In this document: positions 48,573 to 58,132 of the stretch, piece after piece | Numbering within the stretch: position 1 is the stretch's first letter | Layout: the number at the start of each line of letters is the position of its first letter | Source of the DNA: an uncultured Burkholderiales bacterium | Lineage (GTDB): Bacteria; Pseudomonadota; Gammaproteobacteria; Burkholderiales; Burkholderiaceae_C | Assembly (NCBI GenBank): GCA_937871935.1 | Contig: CALMQI010000209.1 | Coordinates: 1 to 58,199, forward strand | Length of the DNA stretch: 58,199 nt | Reading direction: 5' to 3' | Position numbers and translations under genes: made by a program | The notes under the pieces: generated by a model | The model's input: the letters and a program-made list of their open reading frames with translations, nothing else | Told to the model about the DNA's origin: nothing | Databases searched by the model: none

Positions 48573-51500
48573 ATGGCCCGCTTCACCGCGCCTTCCCTGT
48601 GGCTGCCCGGGTTCGACCCCGAGCCCGTGGACGCCACCGAACCACTTGCTTCATGCCTTGAGGCCCAAGCGCAGGCCGCTGACCTGTCGGCGGAGCCTCG
48701 CGAAGAGCTGCCGGAGACAGCCACCACCGCCCCGCACCACACACCCTGGCGCGTCGCAGGCGTTGTCACCGAGTCCGCACCACGCACGCTGTGGCCGGCA
48801 CTGCGACACGCCGACCTCGACAAGCTCGGTGGCGCCGTGGCCAAGTTCGATGCGAACGTGGATGCCATTGCCACGCTGCGGCATGTCGAATGCCAGGACA
48901 GGCCACCCTTCACGGCCGAGCGCACCCGGCTCGTGCGCTACACCGGCTGGGGCGGCCTACCGGCCAGCTTCAACCGCGAAGGGGACGACAAAGCCTGGGC
49001 CCTGCGCGCCGAGAAACTGAGCGGCCTGCTGAGCGACGACGAATACGAGTCGGCCCGGTCCTCGGTGAACAACGGCCACTACACCCCGATCCACGTGGTC
49101 GAGGCGATGTGGCGGGCCGTCGAACGCTTCGGCTTCACCGGCGGCCGCATCCTCGAACCCGCCGCCGGCATCGGCCACTTCATCGGCGCCATGCCCCGCG
49201 CCTTGGCCGAGAGCAGCCAGCTGACGGCCATCGAGATCGACCGGCTGTCGGGACGGGTGCTGACTGCGCTCTATGCGTCCGGCGGCGTCGACGTCCGCAT
49301 TGCGCCGTTCGAGAAGACGCCGTTGCCCGACAACTGGTTCGACCTCGTGATCGGCAACGTGCCCTTCGGCAAGTACAAGGTCGCCGACCTGAGCAACCGG
49401 GCCTACGCCCGCTTCAGCATCCACAACTACTTCTTCGGCCGCGCGCTGGACCTGGTGCGGCCCGGCGGGCTGGTGTGCTTCATCACCACCAGCTACACGA
49501 TGGATGCCCTGGACGATGCGGCGCGCCAGTACATCGGCGCGCAGGCCCACCTGCTGGGCGCCATCCGGTTGCCCCAGGGTACCTTTGCCGACATTGCATC
49601 CACCGACGTCCAGACCGACATCCTGTTCCTGCGCAAGCGGGAGCCGGGGGAAGCGGTTGGCAGCGAGTGGCTGAAGCTGTCCATCGTGCCGGATGCCCTG
49701 CGCCATCCGCATTGCCACGAGCGGTACCTGCAGATCAATGCCTGGTACGCCCAGCACCCGGAGTTCTGCATCGGCAGCATCCGGAACGAGAGCAATGGCC
49801 ACGAAGCCGAGGCGACGACCGTGTTCGAAGGCGACCTCGCCGCCGCCCTCACGGAGCGAATCGGCCTGCTGCCGACGGACGTGTACCGCACGGCGGTCGT
49901 TGACAAGAGCGCGGAGCGCACGACGGTGCCTCCCACCAGTGGCGCCAAGCCCGGCAGCTACCGCCTTCACCATGGGCGGGTGCATCGCGCCGAGGGTGCC
50001 GAGATGGTCGATGTGCATGACCAGCTCAACGGCACGCAGCGCGCGCGGATCGTCGGCCTGTGTGCCATCCGCGATCAGGCCCGGGCACTTCTCGATGCCC
50101 AGCTGAGAGACGAGAGCGACAGCCAGATCGCCCACCTGCGGGCGCTCCTCAACGGCAGCTACGACCGCTTTGTCGCAAGGCACGGCTGCCTGTCCAGACG
50201 GGCCAACGCGCTGGCCTTCCGGCGCGACCCGGACTACCCGCTGCTGCTGTCGCTGGAGCACTACGACGAAGAGTCGGACCGGGCCAGCAAGGCGGCCTTG
50301 TTCACGCGGCGCACCCTGGCGCGTGTGGTCGAACCGACGGTCGCGGGTGAGCCGACCGAGGCGCTGGCGGCGTCGATGCAGTGGCGTGGGCGGGTCGATC
50401 CGGCCTACATGGCGCGGCTGCTGTCGGCGCCGGAACAGGCGGCGCTGGACGCGCTGGCCGAAGCCGGCCATGTGTTCCTCGACCCGGCCGACAGTCACTG
50501 GAAGACGGCCGACGACTATCTGTCGGGCAACGTCAAGGAGAAGCTGAAACACGCGCTGCTGTCGGGTGCGGCAAACCGCCGCAACATCGAGGCGCTGGAA
50601 CGAGTGCAGCCCGACGACCTGCTGCCGGCCGCGATCGAGCCCCGTCTCGGGGCGGTCTGGATCCCGGCGGTCGAGGTCGAGACCTTCGTCCAGGAAGTTC
50701 TGGAGTTGAAGGACTGTGAAGTGGGCTACTCGGCGCAGGCCGGTGCCTGGTCGGTGCGCTACCGCGATTGGGATGCGCGCCAGAACGTCAAGGTGACGCA
50801 GGAGTTCGGCACATCGCGGATGAACGCCATCGAGTTGGTGCAGTGCGCATTGAACGTGCAGGTGCCGACGGTGCGCGACCGCGATCCCGAGAGCGACAAG
50901 TACATCGTCAATCCCGACGAGACGCTGGCGGCACGCGAGAAGCTCGGCCTGATCAAGGAGCGATTCGCGCTCTGGGCCTTCGACGATGCGACGCGACGCG
51001 AAAAGCTCTGCCGCATCTACAACGATCTGTTCAACGCCACCCGGCAGAGACAGTTCGATGGTGCGCACCTGAAGCTGCCGGGGTTCTCCCGCTGCTTCGA
51101 GCTGCACCCGCACCAGAAGGACGCCATCTGGCGTGTCGTGCAGTCCGGCAACACGGGGCTGTTCCACGTCGTGGGTGCCGGCAAGACGGCGGTGTGCGTG
51201 GCAGCGGGCATGGAGTTGCGCCGGCTGGGCTTCGTCAACAAGCCCTGCCATGTGGTGCCCAACCACATGTTGGCGCAGTACACGGCCGAGTTCGTGCGGC
51301 TCTATCCAAACGCGGCGGTGCTGATGGCCGGCAAGGAAGACCTCGAAGGCGACCGCCGACGGGAACTGGTGTCGCGCATCGCGACGGGAGATTGGGACGC
51401 GGTCGTCATCACGCATTCGAGCTTCGAGCGCATCAAGGTGTCACCGCAATTCACGGAAAGATTCATCAAGGACATCATCATGGAAATCGAGATGGCTGTA

Positions 51501-53579
51501 CGGGCCGAGAGGAGCAACGACCGGGGGAACCGGATCGTCAAGCAACTCGAGGCCATGAAGAAGAACTGGGCCGTGCGGCTGGAGAAGCTGCTGGCCGACA
51601 AGAAGAAGGACGACCTGCTGACCTGGGAGCAACTGGGCATCGACTGCCTGTTCGTCGACGAAGCCCATCTGCACAAGAACCTGTACCGATTCACGAAGAT
51701 GACCCGCGTGGCGGGCCTGCCGATGAGCAACTCGGAACGCGCCTTCGATCTGTACCTGAAGACGCGCTACACGATGCAGGTTCACGCGGATTCGAAGGGA
51801 CCGGCGCAACGCGGCGTGGTGTTCTCGACGGCGACGCCGGTGGCCAACACCATGGCCGAGATCCACACCATGATGCGTTACCTGCAGCCGCGAAGGCTGG
51901 AGGAACTCGGGCTGCAGCAGTTCGACGCCTGGGCGGCTACCTTCGGCGAGAGCGTCACCGCGCTGGAGATCGCGCCGGACGGCAGCGGCTACCGCATGCA
52001 CACCCGGTTCGCACGTTTCATCAACGTGCCCGAGCTGATGGCGGTGTTCGGCGAAGTGGCCGACATCCGCACGGCCGAGATGTTGAAGCTGCCGGTGCCC
52101 CGGCTGCGGGGTGAGAAGCCGCGCATCGTGGCCTGCCCGGCCAGCACCGCGCTGAAGGCCTTTGTACAGACACTGGTGCAGCGCGCCGAAGCGATCCGCA
52201 GCGGCGATGTTAAGCCGCAGGACGACAACATGCTGGCGATCACCACCGACGGCCGCAAGGCCGCGCTGGACTTCCGGCTGGTGACGCCGCAGGCGAGGTT
52301 CGACGAGAACGGCAAGGTCGCTGCCTGCCTGCGCGAGGTACTGGCGATCCGGGAGCGCAGCACCGCGTTCCGCGGCGCGCAGCTGGTGTTCTGCGATATG
52401 TCGTCGCCCAAGGGCGGTCACGCCTTCAGCGTGTACGACGATCTGCATGCACGGTTGATCGAAGCGGGTGTTCCCGAGAAAGAGATCGCCTTCGTGCACG
52501 ACGCCGAATCCGATACCCAGAAGGCAACGCTGTTCAAGGCGGTGCGCGAGGGACGGGTCCGGGTGCTGCTCGGTTCGACCGCCAAGATGGGGATCGGCAC
52601 CAACGTGCAGACTCGACTGTGTGCCCTGCATCACCTCGATGCGCCATGGCGTCCCTGCGACGTCGAGCAACGCGAGGGGCGCATCCTGCGCCAGGGCAAT
52701 GAGTGCGAGGACGTGGAGATCTTCCGCTACGTCACGGAAGGCAGCTTCGACAGCTACATGTGGCAGACGCTGGAGACCAAGGCGCGTTTCATCGCGCAGG
52801 TGATGAAGGGCGACAAGGGCATCCGCTCGCTGGAAGATGTGGAGCTGGCGGCGCTGTCGTATGCGGAAGTGAAGGCGCTGGCGTCCGGCAACCCGCTGGT
52901 CATCGAAAAGGCCGGCGTGGACGCGGAAGTGGCGCGGCTCTCGACGCTGTTCTCGGTGTGGCGCAACCAGCGCTATGCCAACGAGAGCGAAGTGAGCCGG
53001 CTGCCGATGATGATCGAGGCGCAGCAGCGCAAGGTCGCGCTGTATACCCAAGACGTGGCGCGCATCGAGCCACAGACGCTCCAGGGCATCTGCCTGGAAG
53101 TGGGCGGCCGGAAGATCGCAGACCCTGACGCGGTGGGCGAGGCCCTGCGCGGCCTCATCAAGGCGACCAGGGATGAACTGCGCGCGGGCGGCCGTGAGAT
53201 TGAGCAGATCGTCGGCCGCTTCGGCGGCTTCGAGCTGGGCGTGCAGGCCACGCGGGGCGAAGAGGTGCCAAACCTGTACCTGTCGGGAGCGTGTCTGTAC
53301 CAGGCCACGCCGTACCAGACCGGGCCTGCCCTCGTGGCAGCGCTGGTCGATCTGCTGGGATCGATTCCGAAGCAGCACGCTGCGGGCGAGGCCCAACTGC
53401 AGGTCAGGCGCAAACGGCTGGACGACATCCGGCTCGAACTGCAACGCCCGTTCGAGCACGAAGGCCGATTGCTGGACCTGATGGCCCGGCAGCGCGAGTT
53501 GCTCAAGCGACTCGACCTTGACAAGGACGAGGCTGGCAGTTCAACGGTCGATGCCGAAGAGATCAGAGAGGCCGCCTGA
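48573..53579 (+). CDS. Giant N12-class adenine methylase/SNF2-like helicase
   Basis: 1668 aa. After a disordered N-terminus comes RYTGWGGLPASFN (about residue 122), typical of DarB-like proteins. The methylase has motif I LEPAAGIGHFIGAMP (about 194) and motif IV IGNVPFGKY (about 260; NVPF instead of NPPF/NPPY). The helicase follows: Walker A HVVGAGKTAVC (about 866), DEAH in LFVDEAHLHKN (about 1027) and motifs V-VI in AKMGIGTNVQ and REGRILRQGNE (about 1335-1365). A coiled C-terminus ends it. Relatives on phage P1 (DarB) and plasmids protect incoming DNA from restriction. A large protein of this sort fits anti-restriction during transfer. ATG 48573 lies at the end of the leader hairpin. Confidence 0.87.
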   Translation: MARFTAPSLWLPGFDPEPVDATEPLASCLEAQAQAADLSAEPREELPETATTAPHHTPWRVAGVVTESAPRTLWPALRHADLDKLGGAVAKFDANVDAIATLRHVECQDRPPFTAERTRLVRYTGWGGLPASFNREGDDKAWALRAEKLSGLLSDDEYESARSSVNNGHYTPIHVVEAMWRAVERFGFTGGRILEPAAGIGHFIGAMPRALAESSQLTAIEIDRLSGRVLTALYASGGVDVRIAPFEKTPLPDNWFDLVIGNVPFGKYKVADLSNRAYARFSIHNYFFGRALDLVRPGGLVCFITTSYTMDALDDAARQYIGAQAHLLGAIRLPQGTFADIASTDVQTDILFLRKREPGEAVGSEWLKLSIVPDALRHPHCHERYLQINAWYAQHPEFCIGSIRNESNGHEAEATTVFEGDLAAALTERIGLLPTDVYRTAVVDKSAERTTVPPTSGAKPGSYRLHHGRVHRAEGAEMVDVHDQLNGTQRARIVGLCAIRDQARALLDAQLRDESDSQIAHLRALLNGSYDRFVARHGCLSRRANALAFRRDPDYPLLLSLEHYDEESDRASKAALFTRRTLARVVEPTVAGEPTEALAASMQWRGRVDPAYMARLLSAPEQAALDALAEAGHVFLDPADSHWKTADDYLSGNVKEKLKHALLSGAANRRNIEALERVQPDDLLPAAIEPRLGAVWIPAVEVETFVQEVLELKDCEVGYSAQAGAWSVRYRDWDARQNVKVTQEFGTSRMNAIELVQCALNVQVPTVRDRDPESDKYIVNPDETLAAREKLGLIKERFALWAFDDATRREKLCRIYNDLFNATRQRQFDGAHLKLPGFSRCFELHPHQKDAIWRVVQSGNTGLFHVVGAGKTAVCVAAGMELRRLGFVNKPCHVVPNHMLAQYTAEFVRLYPNAAVLMAGKEDLEGDRRRELVSRIATGDWDAVVITHSSFERIKVSPQFTERFIKDIIMEIEMAVRAERSNDRGNRIVKQLEAMKKNWAVRLEKLLADKKKDDLLTWEQLGIDCLFVDEAHLHKNLYRFTKMTRVAGLPMSNSERAFDLYLKTRYTMQVHADSKGPAQRGVVFSTATPVANTMAEIHTMMRYLQPRRLEELGLQQFDAWAATFGESVTALEIAPDGSGYRMHTRFARFINVPELMAVFGEVADIRTAEMLKLPVPRLRGEKPRIVACPASTALKAFVQTLVQRAEAIRSGDVKPQDDNMLAITTDGRKAALDFRLVTPQARFDENGKVAACLREVLAIRERSTAFRGAQLVFCDMSSPKGGHAFSVYDDLHARLIEAGVPEKEIAFVHDAESDTQKATLFKAVREGRVRVLLGSTAKMGIGTNVQTRLCALHHLDAPWRPCDVEQREGRILRQGNECEDVEIFRYVTEGSFDSYMWQTLETKARFIAQVMKGDKGIRSLEDVELAALSYAEVKALASGNPLVIEKAGVDAEVARLSTLFSVWRNQRYANESEVSRLPMMIEAQQRKVALYTQDVARIEPQTLQGICLEVGGRKIADPDAVGEALRGLIKATRDELRAGGREIEQIVGRFGGFELGVQATRGEEVPNLYLSGACLYQATPYQTGPALVAALVDLLGSIPKQHAAGEAQLQVRRKRLDDIRLELQRPFEHEGRLLDLMARQRELLKRLDLDKDEAGSSTVDAEEIREAA

Positions 53580-53587
53580 GAAGCTAA

Positions 53588-53619
53588 CCCCCCTTGGCCT
53601 CAAAGCCATGGGGGGTTTT
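53588..53619 (+). terminator. Strong rho-independent terminator
   Basis: CCCCCC (53588-53593) and TGGC (53595-53598) pair with GCCA (53605-53608) and GGGGGG (53610-53615), followed by TTTT. It ends the methylase/helicase transcript 8 bp after the stop codon. Confidence 0.9.
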
Positions 53620-53679
53620 GCCGTCGCCGACTGCCGCCAATGAGTGCCCCTCAAGAGGCGGTGCGCCTTCCGCGCAGTG

Positions 53680-54618
53680 TCAAACCAGTTCCTGCACCAA
53701 CCGGGCCATTGTCGGCCGCATACGCGGGAACTGCTCCCGCACCGCCCGGCGCTCGCCAATGCCCAACACCACGCCGATCTGGTCTTCGTCGGCCCCACGG
53801 TCGTAGAGCCGCGCCACGAAGGTGCGGCGCACAGACAACGCGGTCGCACCTTCCAGTTCCGCGTACCGGAACACCTTGCGGTAGGTCTCCAGGATAGGAC
53901 GGCACAGGTACCGCTGTTGCCCGGGCGCTCCGTAGGGCGTGATCGGAAACGGACCGCCGGTAGATGTCAGAAACAGCCGGCTGGCAGGGTCCAGTCCTCT
54001 GAAGGTTGACGGAGCGCCCAGCCCCTGCCCCAAGACCAGACGCTGGTCCAGGTAGGCGCTCAACGCTTCGTCGAGCTTGCGGCTGGCGAAGTACAACGGC
54101 CGCGACTTGCAGGTGATGGCGACTTCTGCCCGCAACTCGGATTCGCGCCGCACGGTGCCGTCCGCTTCGAGGTAGTCCTGCAACTCCAGCCGCGCGACTT
54201 CCAAAGGCCGCGCCCCGGTGGCGAACAGCGTGTAGAACAGTGCGATGTCTCGCAAGGGCTGGGCGCTGCGCCCCCGGATTCGGTGTACTGCTTGGGCGAT
54301 TTCCTCGTCGGAGACCACGCCGAATTGGTTGGCGGCTTCGACCGGATGCGGCGGTAGCTGTTCAAGGGCAGCAAGGATCGCCTCGCGCCTGTGACGCAGG
54401 CGCCAGACAAAGGCGGTGCCGCCCTCGTTCAGCCCGTCGATGCCAACTTCGCGGCTCAGTCGCGCGGCGATGTGCTTGACCCGGCGTTCCACCGCTGTAC
54501 GGGTGATGCCGAAATCCGCGGCAACGGCTTCGTAGGTGGATCCGTCGACAACGGCTTTCAGCATCGCTACCGAGCGTGCGGTTCCTGCTGATGCTGGTTC
54601 TTCGGCACCGTACTGCAT
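53680..54618 (-). CDS. Tyrosine recombinase-like protein lacking catalytic residues, copy 2
   Basis: 312 aa, clearly paralogous to 47097-48038 over its whole length (shared MLKAVVDG, FATGARPLEVARLE, ARLYDRGADEDQIGVVLGI). The helix-turn-helix is YEAVAADFGITRTAVERRVK. The first Arg is kept, while the LGH position is LGI and the nucleophile Tyr region reads AVREQFPRMRP without Tyr; the usual H-x-x-R has become L-x-x-R with Arg in ALSVRRTFVARL. Both copies flank the methylase/helicase gene. ATG 54618 follows GGAGAAGG and agrees with copy 1. Confidence 0.72.
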   Translation of the reverse strand: MQYGAEEPASAGTARSVAMLKAVVDGSTYEAVAADFGITRTAVERRVKHIAARLSREVGIDGLNEGGTAFVWRLRHRREAILAALEQLPPHPVEAANQFGVVSDEEIAQAVHRIRGRSAQPLRDIALFYTLFATGARPLEVARLELQDYLEADGTVRRESELRAEVAITCKSRPLYFASRKLDEALSAYLDQRLVLGQGLGAPSTFRGLDPASRLFLTSTGGPFPITPYGAPGQQRYLCRPILETYRKVFRYAELEGATALSVRRTFVARLYDRGADEDQIGVVLGIGERRAVREQFPRMRPTMARLVQELV

Positions 54619-54798
54619 CTGCCTTCTCCTTCGCCACGCCGCGCCAGCAACAACATCGCTGCCGCGGGACACAGTTGCATCCGATCACGCGTCGCCGTTA
54701 CGGAGTGCAAAGCCACTACTGGTTTATTCAGATTTCCTGCCCCAATACGCTTGTGGGTGCGCAAGATGGTTGTCCGTCCTGCACATGCTACGGAATCA

Positions 54799-54839
54799 CA
54801 TGCCCTGGAGTTCGCCGTTTAGAGAGTTTCACGGGCATG
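54799..54839. promoter_or_regulatory. Inverted repeat before the ArgP-like gene
   Basis: CATGCCC (54799-54805) and GGGCATG (54833-54839) are exact inverses with a 27-bp spacer, 28 bp before ATG 54868. LysR-type regulators often bind such spaced arms before their own gene. Confidence 0.35.
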
Positions 54840-54867
54840 CAAGAACACTGAACAGGGAAGACATCAA

Positions 54868-55797
54868 ATGCTGGATCGCGATCAGCTGGAGACGTTTGCA
54901 ACCGTGGCCGAAGAGCAGAGCTTCGACCGCGCGGCCAGCCGGCTGAACATCACGCGCGGTGCGGTGTCACAGCGCATCAAGGCGTTGGAAGAGTCGCTGT
55001 CGACGGTTTTGCTGGTGCGCGAGAAACCGGTCGCGCCGACACCGGCCGGGGAAGTCCTGCTTCGCCACGTCAAAGCGATCAGGATGCTCGAGGGTGCTGC
55101 GCTGCAGGAACTGACACCAACTCCGAAGCCTCACGCACCCGTCCCGCTCGCCATCGCCGTGAATGCCGATTCGCTGGCGACCTGGATTCCGCGAGTGTTG
55201 TGGCAACTGCTTCTGGAACGCAGGGTCGCCCTGGAAGTGGTCACCGACGACCAGGATCACACCTCGGCCCGCCTGGCACGCGGCGAAGTCGTCGGCTGCA
55301 TCTCCACCGACGCGCAGGCCGCCGCCGGGTTCCTGGCCGAACGTTTGGGCGCGATGGAATACCGCTGCTACGCGAGCCCCGCGTTTGCCCAACAGTTCTT
55401 CCCTGTAGGACTCACCGCAGCGGCCGTGCTGGTCGCGCCGGCAGTTCTCTTCAACCGCAAGGACGCGCTGCACGACGAGTTTCTGCGTCACCACTTCGGC
55501 TTTACGGTGGACCGCTATGCCAAACACTACCTGCCCGCACCGTTGGCCCTGCTTGAGGGCATCGCCACGGGCGTGGGATACGGCCTGATTCCTACCCAAC
55601 AGGCGGGCCCGCTGGCCCTGGAGGGACGTCTTGTCGATCTGGCACCGCGAGAGCCGGTGCAGGTCGACCTGTACTGGCATCACTGGGAAGTTGAGCCACC
55701 CATTTCGCGAGAGATCACTGAACTGATTGTGAGGGAGGCGCGTCGCTACCTGCTCGGCTCCGACGCCACCGGCCCGCCCGACACCGAACCTGCTTGA
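54868..55797 (+). CDS. argP: LysR-family regulator, ArgP/IciA-like
   Basis: 309 aa. The winged helix-turn-helix (LETFATVAEEQSFDRAASRL, TRGAVSQRIKALEESLSTVL) and the effector domain (WIPRVLWQLLLERRVALEVV, GCISTDAQAAAGFLAERLGA, GVGYGLIPTQQ) follow ArgP, which senses lysine/arginine and controls exporters such as ArgO/LysE. No lysE-type gene is adjacent; instead it converges with a transporter gene across 6 bp. ATG 54868 is chosen because homology begins there. It could regulate the transporter-desaturase pair, but that pair's promoter lies 2.2 kb away. Confidence 0.85.
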   Translation: MLDRDQLETFATVAEEQSFDRAASRLNITRGAVSQRIKALEESLSTVLLVREKPVAPTPAGEVLLRHVKAIRMLEGAALQELTPTPKPHAPVPLAIAVNADSLATWIPRVLWQLLLERRVALEVVTDDQDHTSARLARGEVVGCISTDAQAAAGFLAERLGAMEYRCYASPAFAQQFFPVGLTAAAVLVAPAVLFNRKDALHDEFLRHHFGFTVDRYAKHYLPAPLALLEGIATGVGYGLIPTQQAGPLALEGRLVDLAPREPVQVDLYWHHWEVEPPISREITELIVREARRYLLGSDATGPPDTEPA

Positions 55798-55803
55798 GAT
55801 TGA

Positions 55804-57075
55804 TCACCCACGAACGCTTGATCCCCCACCAGGCACCCTGTTTGCATACAGCGCACAGCACAGGGCCATCGTTGCCGATGCTCCCAGCCCCGACACGAGC
55901 GAGACGATGTCGGCGCTTTCGCCCAGCCAGCCGGTCCAGCCGGCCACATAGGTAGCGAACGCAACCGAAAAGCCGGTTGCCATGATCGCGCCCGCATGCG
56001 CCACCGGCACAACGATGCCGCGCAGCAGGGCAGCGAAGACCACGCCGACGCTGGCGATGTAGATCACGTTGACCGACACCATCGTATCCACGATGCCCTG
56101 GTCACGCGCCGCAAGCGCAGCTCCGACAGCGATGGACACCGCTGCGAGCACGGGTTGTGATGTCCGATGTGCCCCAGGGGTGGCCGAGGCCAGCGCGCTC
56201 GTCATCGCGCGGACGATGGCCGCTCCCGACCCCAACGCTGCAGCCGACAAGGCACCAAGCAACAGCTTGTCCGCCCCGGTGCCAAACGTCCCCGCCACCT
56301 GCGCCAGTGCGAAGGGCACAACCTGTTTGGCGTCAGCGAGACCGTGGAGCGACCCTGCCCTGTCCATCGCCAAGACGACGGCGGCCGGCAAGAAGCCAAT
56401 CAGCAACAGACCGAGGCCGGCCAGGATGCAGCCGAAGGTGGCCGCGCGGGGGCGGCGGGCAGCCAGGACGAACTGGTGGTAGTCCGCGCCTGTGCAGACC
56501 AGGATGCCGACGGCGAGTACCAGCGCCAGCAGCCTTGTCGGCTTGAAGCTAGACAGGTCCTGCACGAATGCGGGCACCGCGCTGGCATAGATCGGTACCC
56601 CATTTGCCGCCACCAAGGCGTAGACCAGCACCAAGCCGCTGGCGACCAGGCAGGCGGCGAACAGACCCGACGCAAAACGCAGGTCCAGGCGCGAGGCGAT
56701 GTAGATCAGCGTCAGGACCAGTCCGTAGGCCACCGGCCCTGAGAGCCCGAGCAGGCCAGCAACGGCCAGCCCACCCTGGATCTGAGCGGCAAGCACACCC
56801 GACATCCATACGATGGACAGCAATGCGACGGCGCTTTGCAGCCGCTGACCGTAGGCACGGCCGAACATCTCCCATATCGGCAAGCCGGCCCGCCACAGCC
56901 GGCTGGCGAACAAGGCCAGCACCAGCATGCCGACAGCGGTTGCCACGCCATAGATGCTGCCCGCCATGCCGTGCATGAGCGCCATCTCGCCCGAGCCGAA
57001 GAGGAAGCCAATGCCATAGCTGGCCGAGACCAGCAGCGCCGCGACCTGCAGGCTGCCCAGCGTGCGTTCGCTCAT
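55804..57075 (-). CDS. Multi-pass membrane transporter, APC/SSS superfamily-like
   Basis: 423 aa with about 11-12 hydrophobic helices. The first helix (LLVSASYGIGFLFGSGEMAL) has the unwound-helix glycine pattern of LeuT-fold transporters such as amino-acid or solute:sodium symporters; the region LVCTGADYHQFVLAARRPRA recalls the SSS family. The substrate is unknown. ATG 57075 (MSERTLGSLQ) is chosen because the longer frame overlaps the desaturase gene; it overlaps the desaturase stop by 4 bp (ATGA), so the two are coupled. Confidence 0.72.
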   Translation of the reverse strand: MSERTLGSLQVAALLVSASYGIGFLFGSGEMALMHGMAGSIYGVATAVGMLVLALFASRLWRAGLPIWEMFGRAYGQRLQSAVALLSIVWMSGVLAAQIQGGLAVAGLLGLSGPVAYGLVLTLIYIASRLDLRFASGLFAACLVASGLVLVYALVAANGVPIYASAVPAFVQDLSSFKPTRLLALVLAVGILVCTGADYHQFVLAARRPRAATFGCILAGLGLLLIGFLPAAVVLAMDRAGSLHGLADAKQVVPFALAQVAGTFGTGADKLLLGALSAAALGSGAAIVRAMTSALASATPGAHRTSQPVLAAVSIAVGAALAARDQGIVDTMVSVNVIYIASVGVVFAALLRGIVVPVAHAGAIMATGFSVAFATYVAGWTGWLGESADIVSLVSGLGASATMALCCALYANRVPGGGSSVRG

Positions 57076-58016
57076 GAGTGCGCTCCCGCCTGCCAGTCGC
57101 TGACCACGGCGTTTGGCCCGGCGAAGTAGGTGGTGCAGGTCTGCCCCCGTGTCCTGTAAATCGGTAGCTGCTGAAACAGTGAGTGCGCCTGGGGCAGCCG
57201 GTAGTACGGCACGGCAGGCAACAGGTGATGGGTGAGATGGTAGCCGTTGTTGCGCGGGTGGATGACCCAGCGCCAGAAGCCATGGCACGCCGTGTCGCGC
57301 GTGAAAGCGAAGATGCCGGCCGGCCTCAGGCCGAAGTGGTCGCACATCTCACGAAACGTCGTGATCAGATGGAACAGCGTCGCCCGCGCGGTCAGCCATA
57401 GCGCCGCGAACACCAGGGTGAACACCTCGCCGGCCAGTGCATCCATGAGTGCCAAGAGTGCAGCCCACCAACCGACGATGAACAACTTTGCCGGCAGCGG
57501 TACGGCATGCGCACCCAGGTGCCCCGCAACCGACCCCCACCACGCAGGCAAAGCGGTGACGTTGCGCAGGTAGCTCGTCAGCCAACGCCGCGGAGGCTCG
57601 GCGGGGATCGGCAGCAGGTCCGGGTCGTTGCCAGCATCGCCCAGCGAGAGATGGTGCTTGAAGTGAGACGCTTGGTAGGCAGACAAGCTGGCGAAAACAA
57701 AGGGTGCCACCAGCACCCGAGCCACCAGATCGTTGATCCGGCGCTCGCGCCACAGGTTGCGATGACCCGCATCGTGCAGGATGTTGCCAAGAGCGCGTTG
57801 GCGATTGGCCAGTACAAGGATCGCCAGCGGCGCCAGCCAACCACTGACCCAGACCACCGCGCCGACGGCACAGAAGATGACGAGCCAGTCGAATGCGATG
57901 TCCGCCAGCGGACGGACCAGGTTCAAGCGAAGCAGGTTGTGATGTGCGACCCCGCTGTGACACAGCTGGGAGCGGAACTCGCTCAAGTCTGCCAGGACTG
58001 CGTGGTTCGACACCAT
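57072..58016 (-). CDS. Membrane fatty-acid desaturase-like di-iron enzyme
   Basis: 314 aa. The three histidine boxes of membrane desaturases are present: HDAGH (residues 81-85), HFKHH (118-122) and YHLTHH (about 265-270), with two membrane hairpins (about 40-72 and 170-205). Such enzymes desaturate or hydroxylate acyl chains, or in some clusters amino-acid derivatives. ATG 58016 follows AAGGAG spaced 8 bp; GTG 58034 lies on that site. It is coupled to the transporter, suggesting the enzyme and transporter share a substrate or product. Confidence 0.85.
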   Translation of the reverse strand: MVSNHAVLADLSEFRSQLCHSGVAHHNLLRLNLVRPLADIAFDWLVIFCAVGAVVWVSGWLAPLAILVLANRQRALGNILHDAGHRNLWRERRINDLVARVLVAPFVFASLSAYQASHFKHHLSLGDAGNDPDLLPIPAEPPRRWLTSYLRNVTALPAWWGSVAGHLGAHAVPLPAKLFIVGWWAALLALMDALAGEVFTLVFAALWLTARATLFHLITTFREMCDHFGLRPAGIFAFTRDTACHGFWRWVIHPRNNGYHLTHHLLPAVPYYRLPQAHSLFQQLPIYRTRGQTCTTYFAGPNAVVSDWQAGAHS

Positions 58017-58132
58017 GTGCAGGCTCCTTCTCACATCTCCTCGACACCAAACGAAGGCTCGGCCGGCGGGTCGGCCAAGCCGCCGAACGCACGGCTTTCA
58101 ACCCAAGTGAAAGGTAGCAGGTAGCGCCGCTC

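Noticed and set aside
48957-53459. Long minus-strand open frames opposite the methylase/helicase gene
   Set aside because: Low-complexity Arg/His/Gln/Val reading with no motifs; shadow of the 1668-aa gene.
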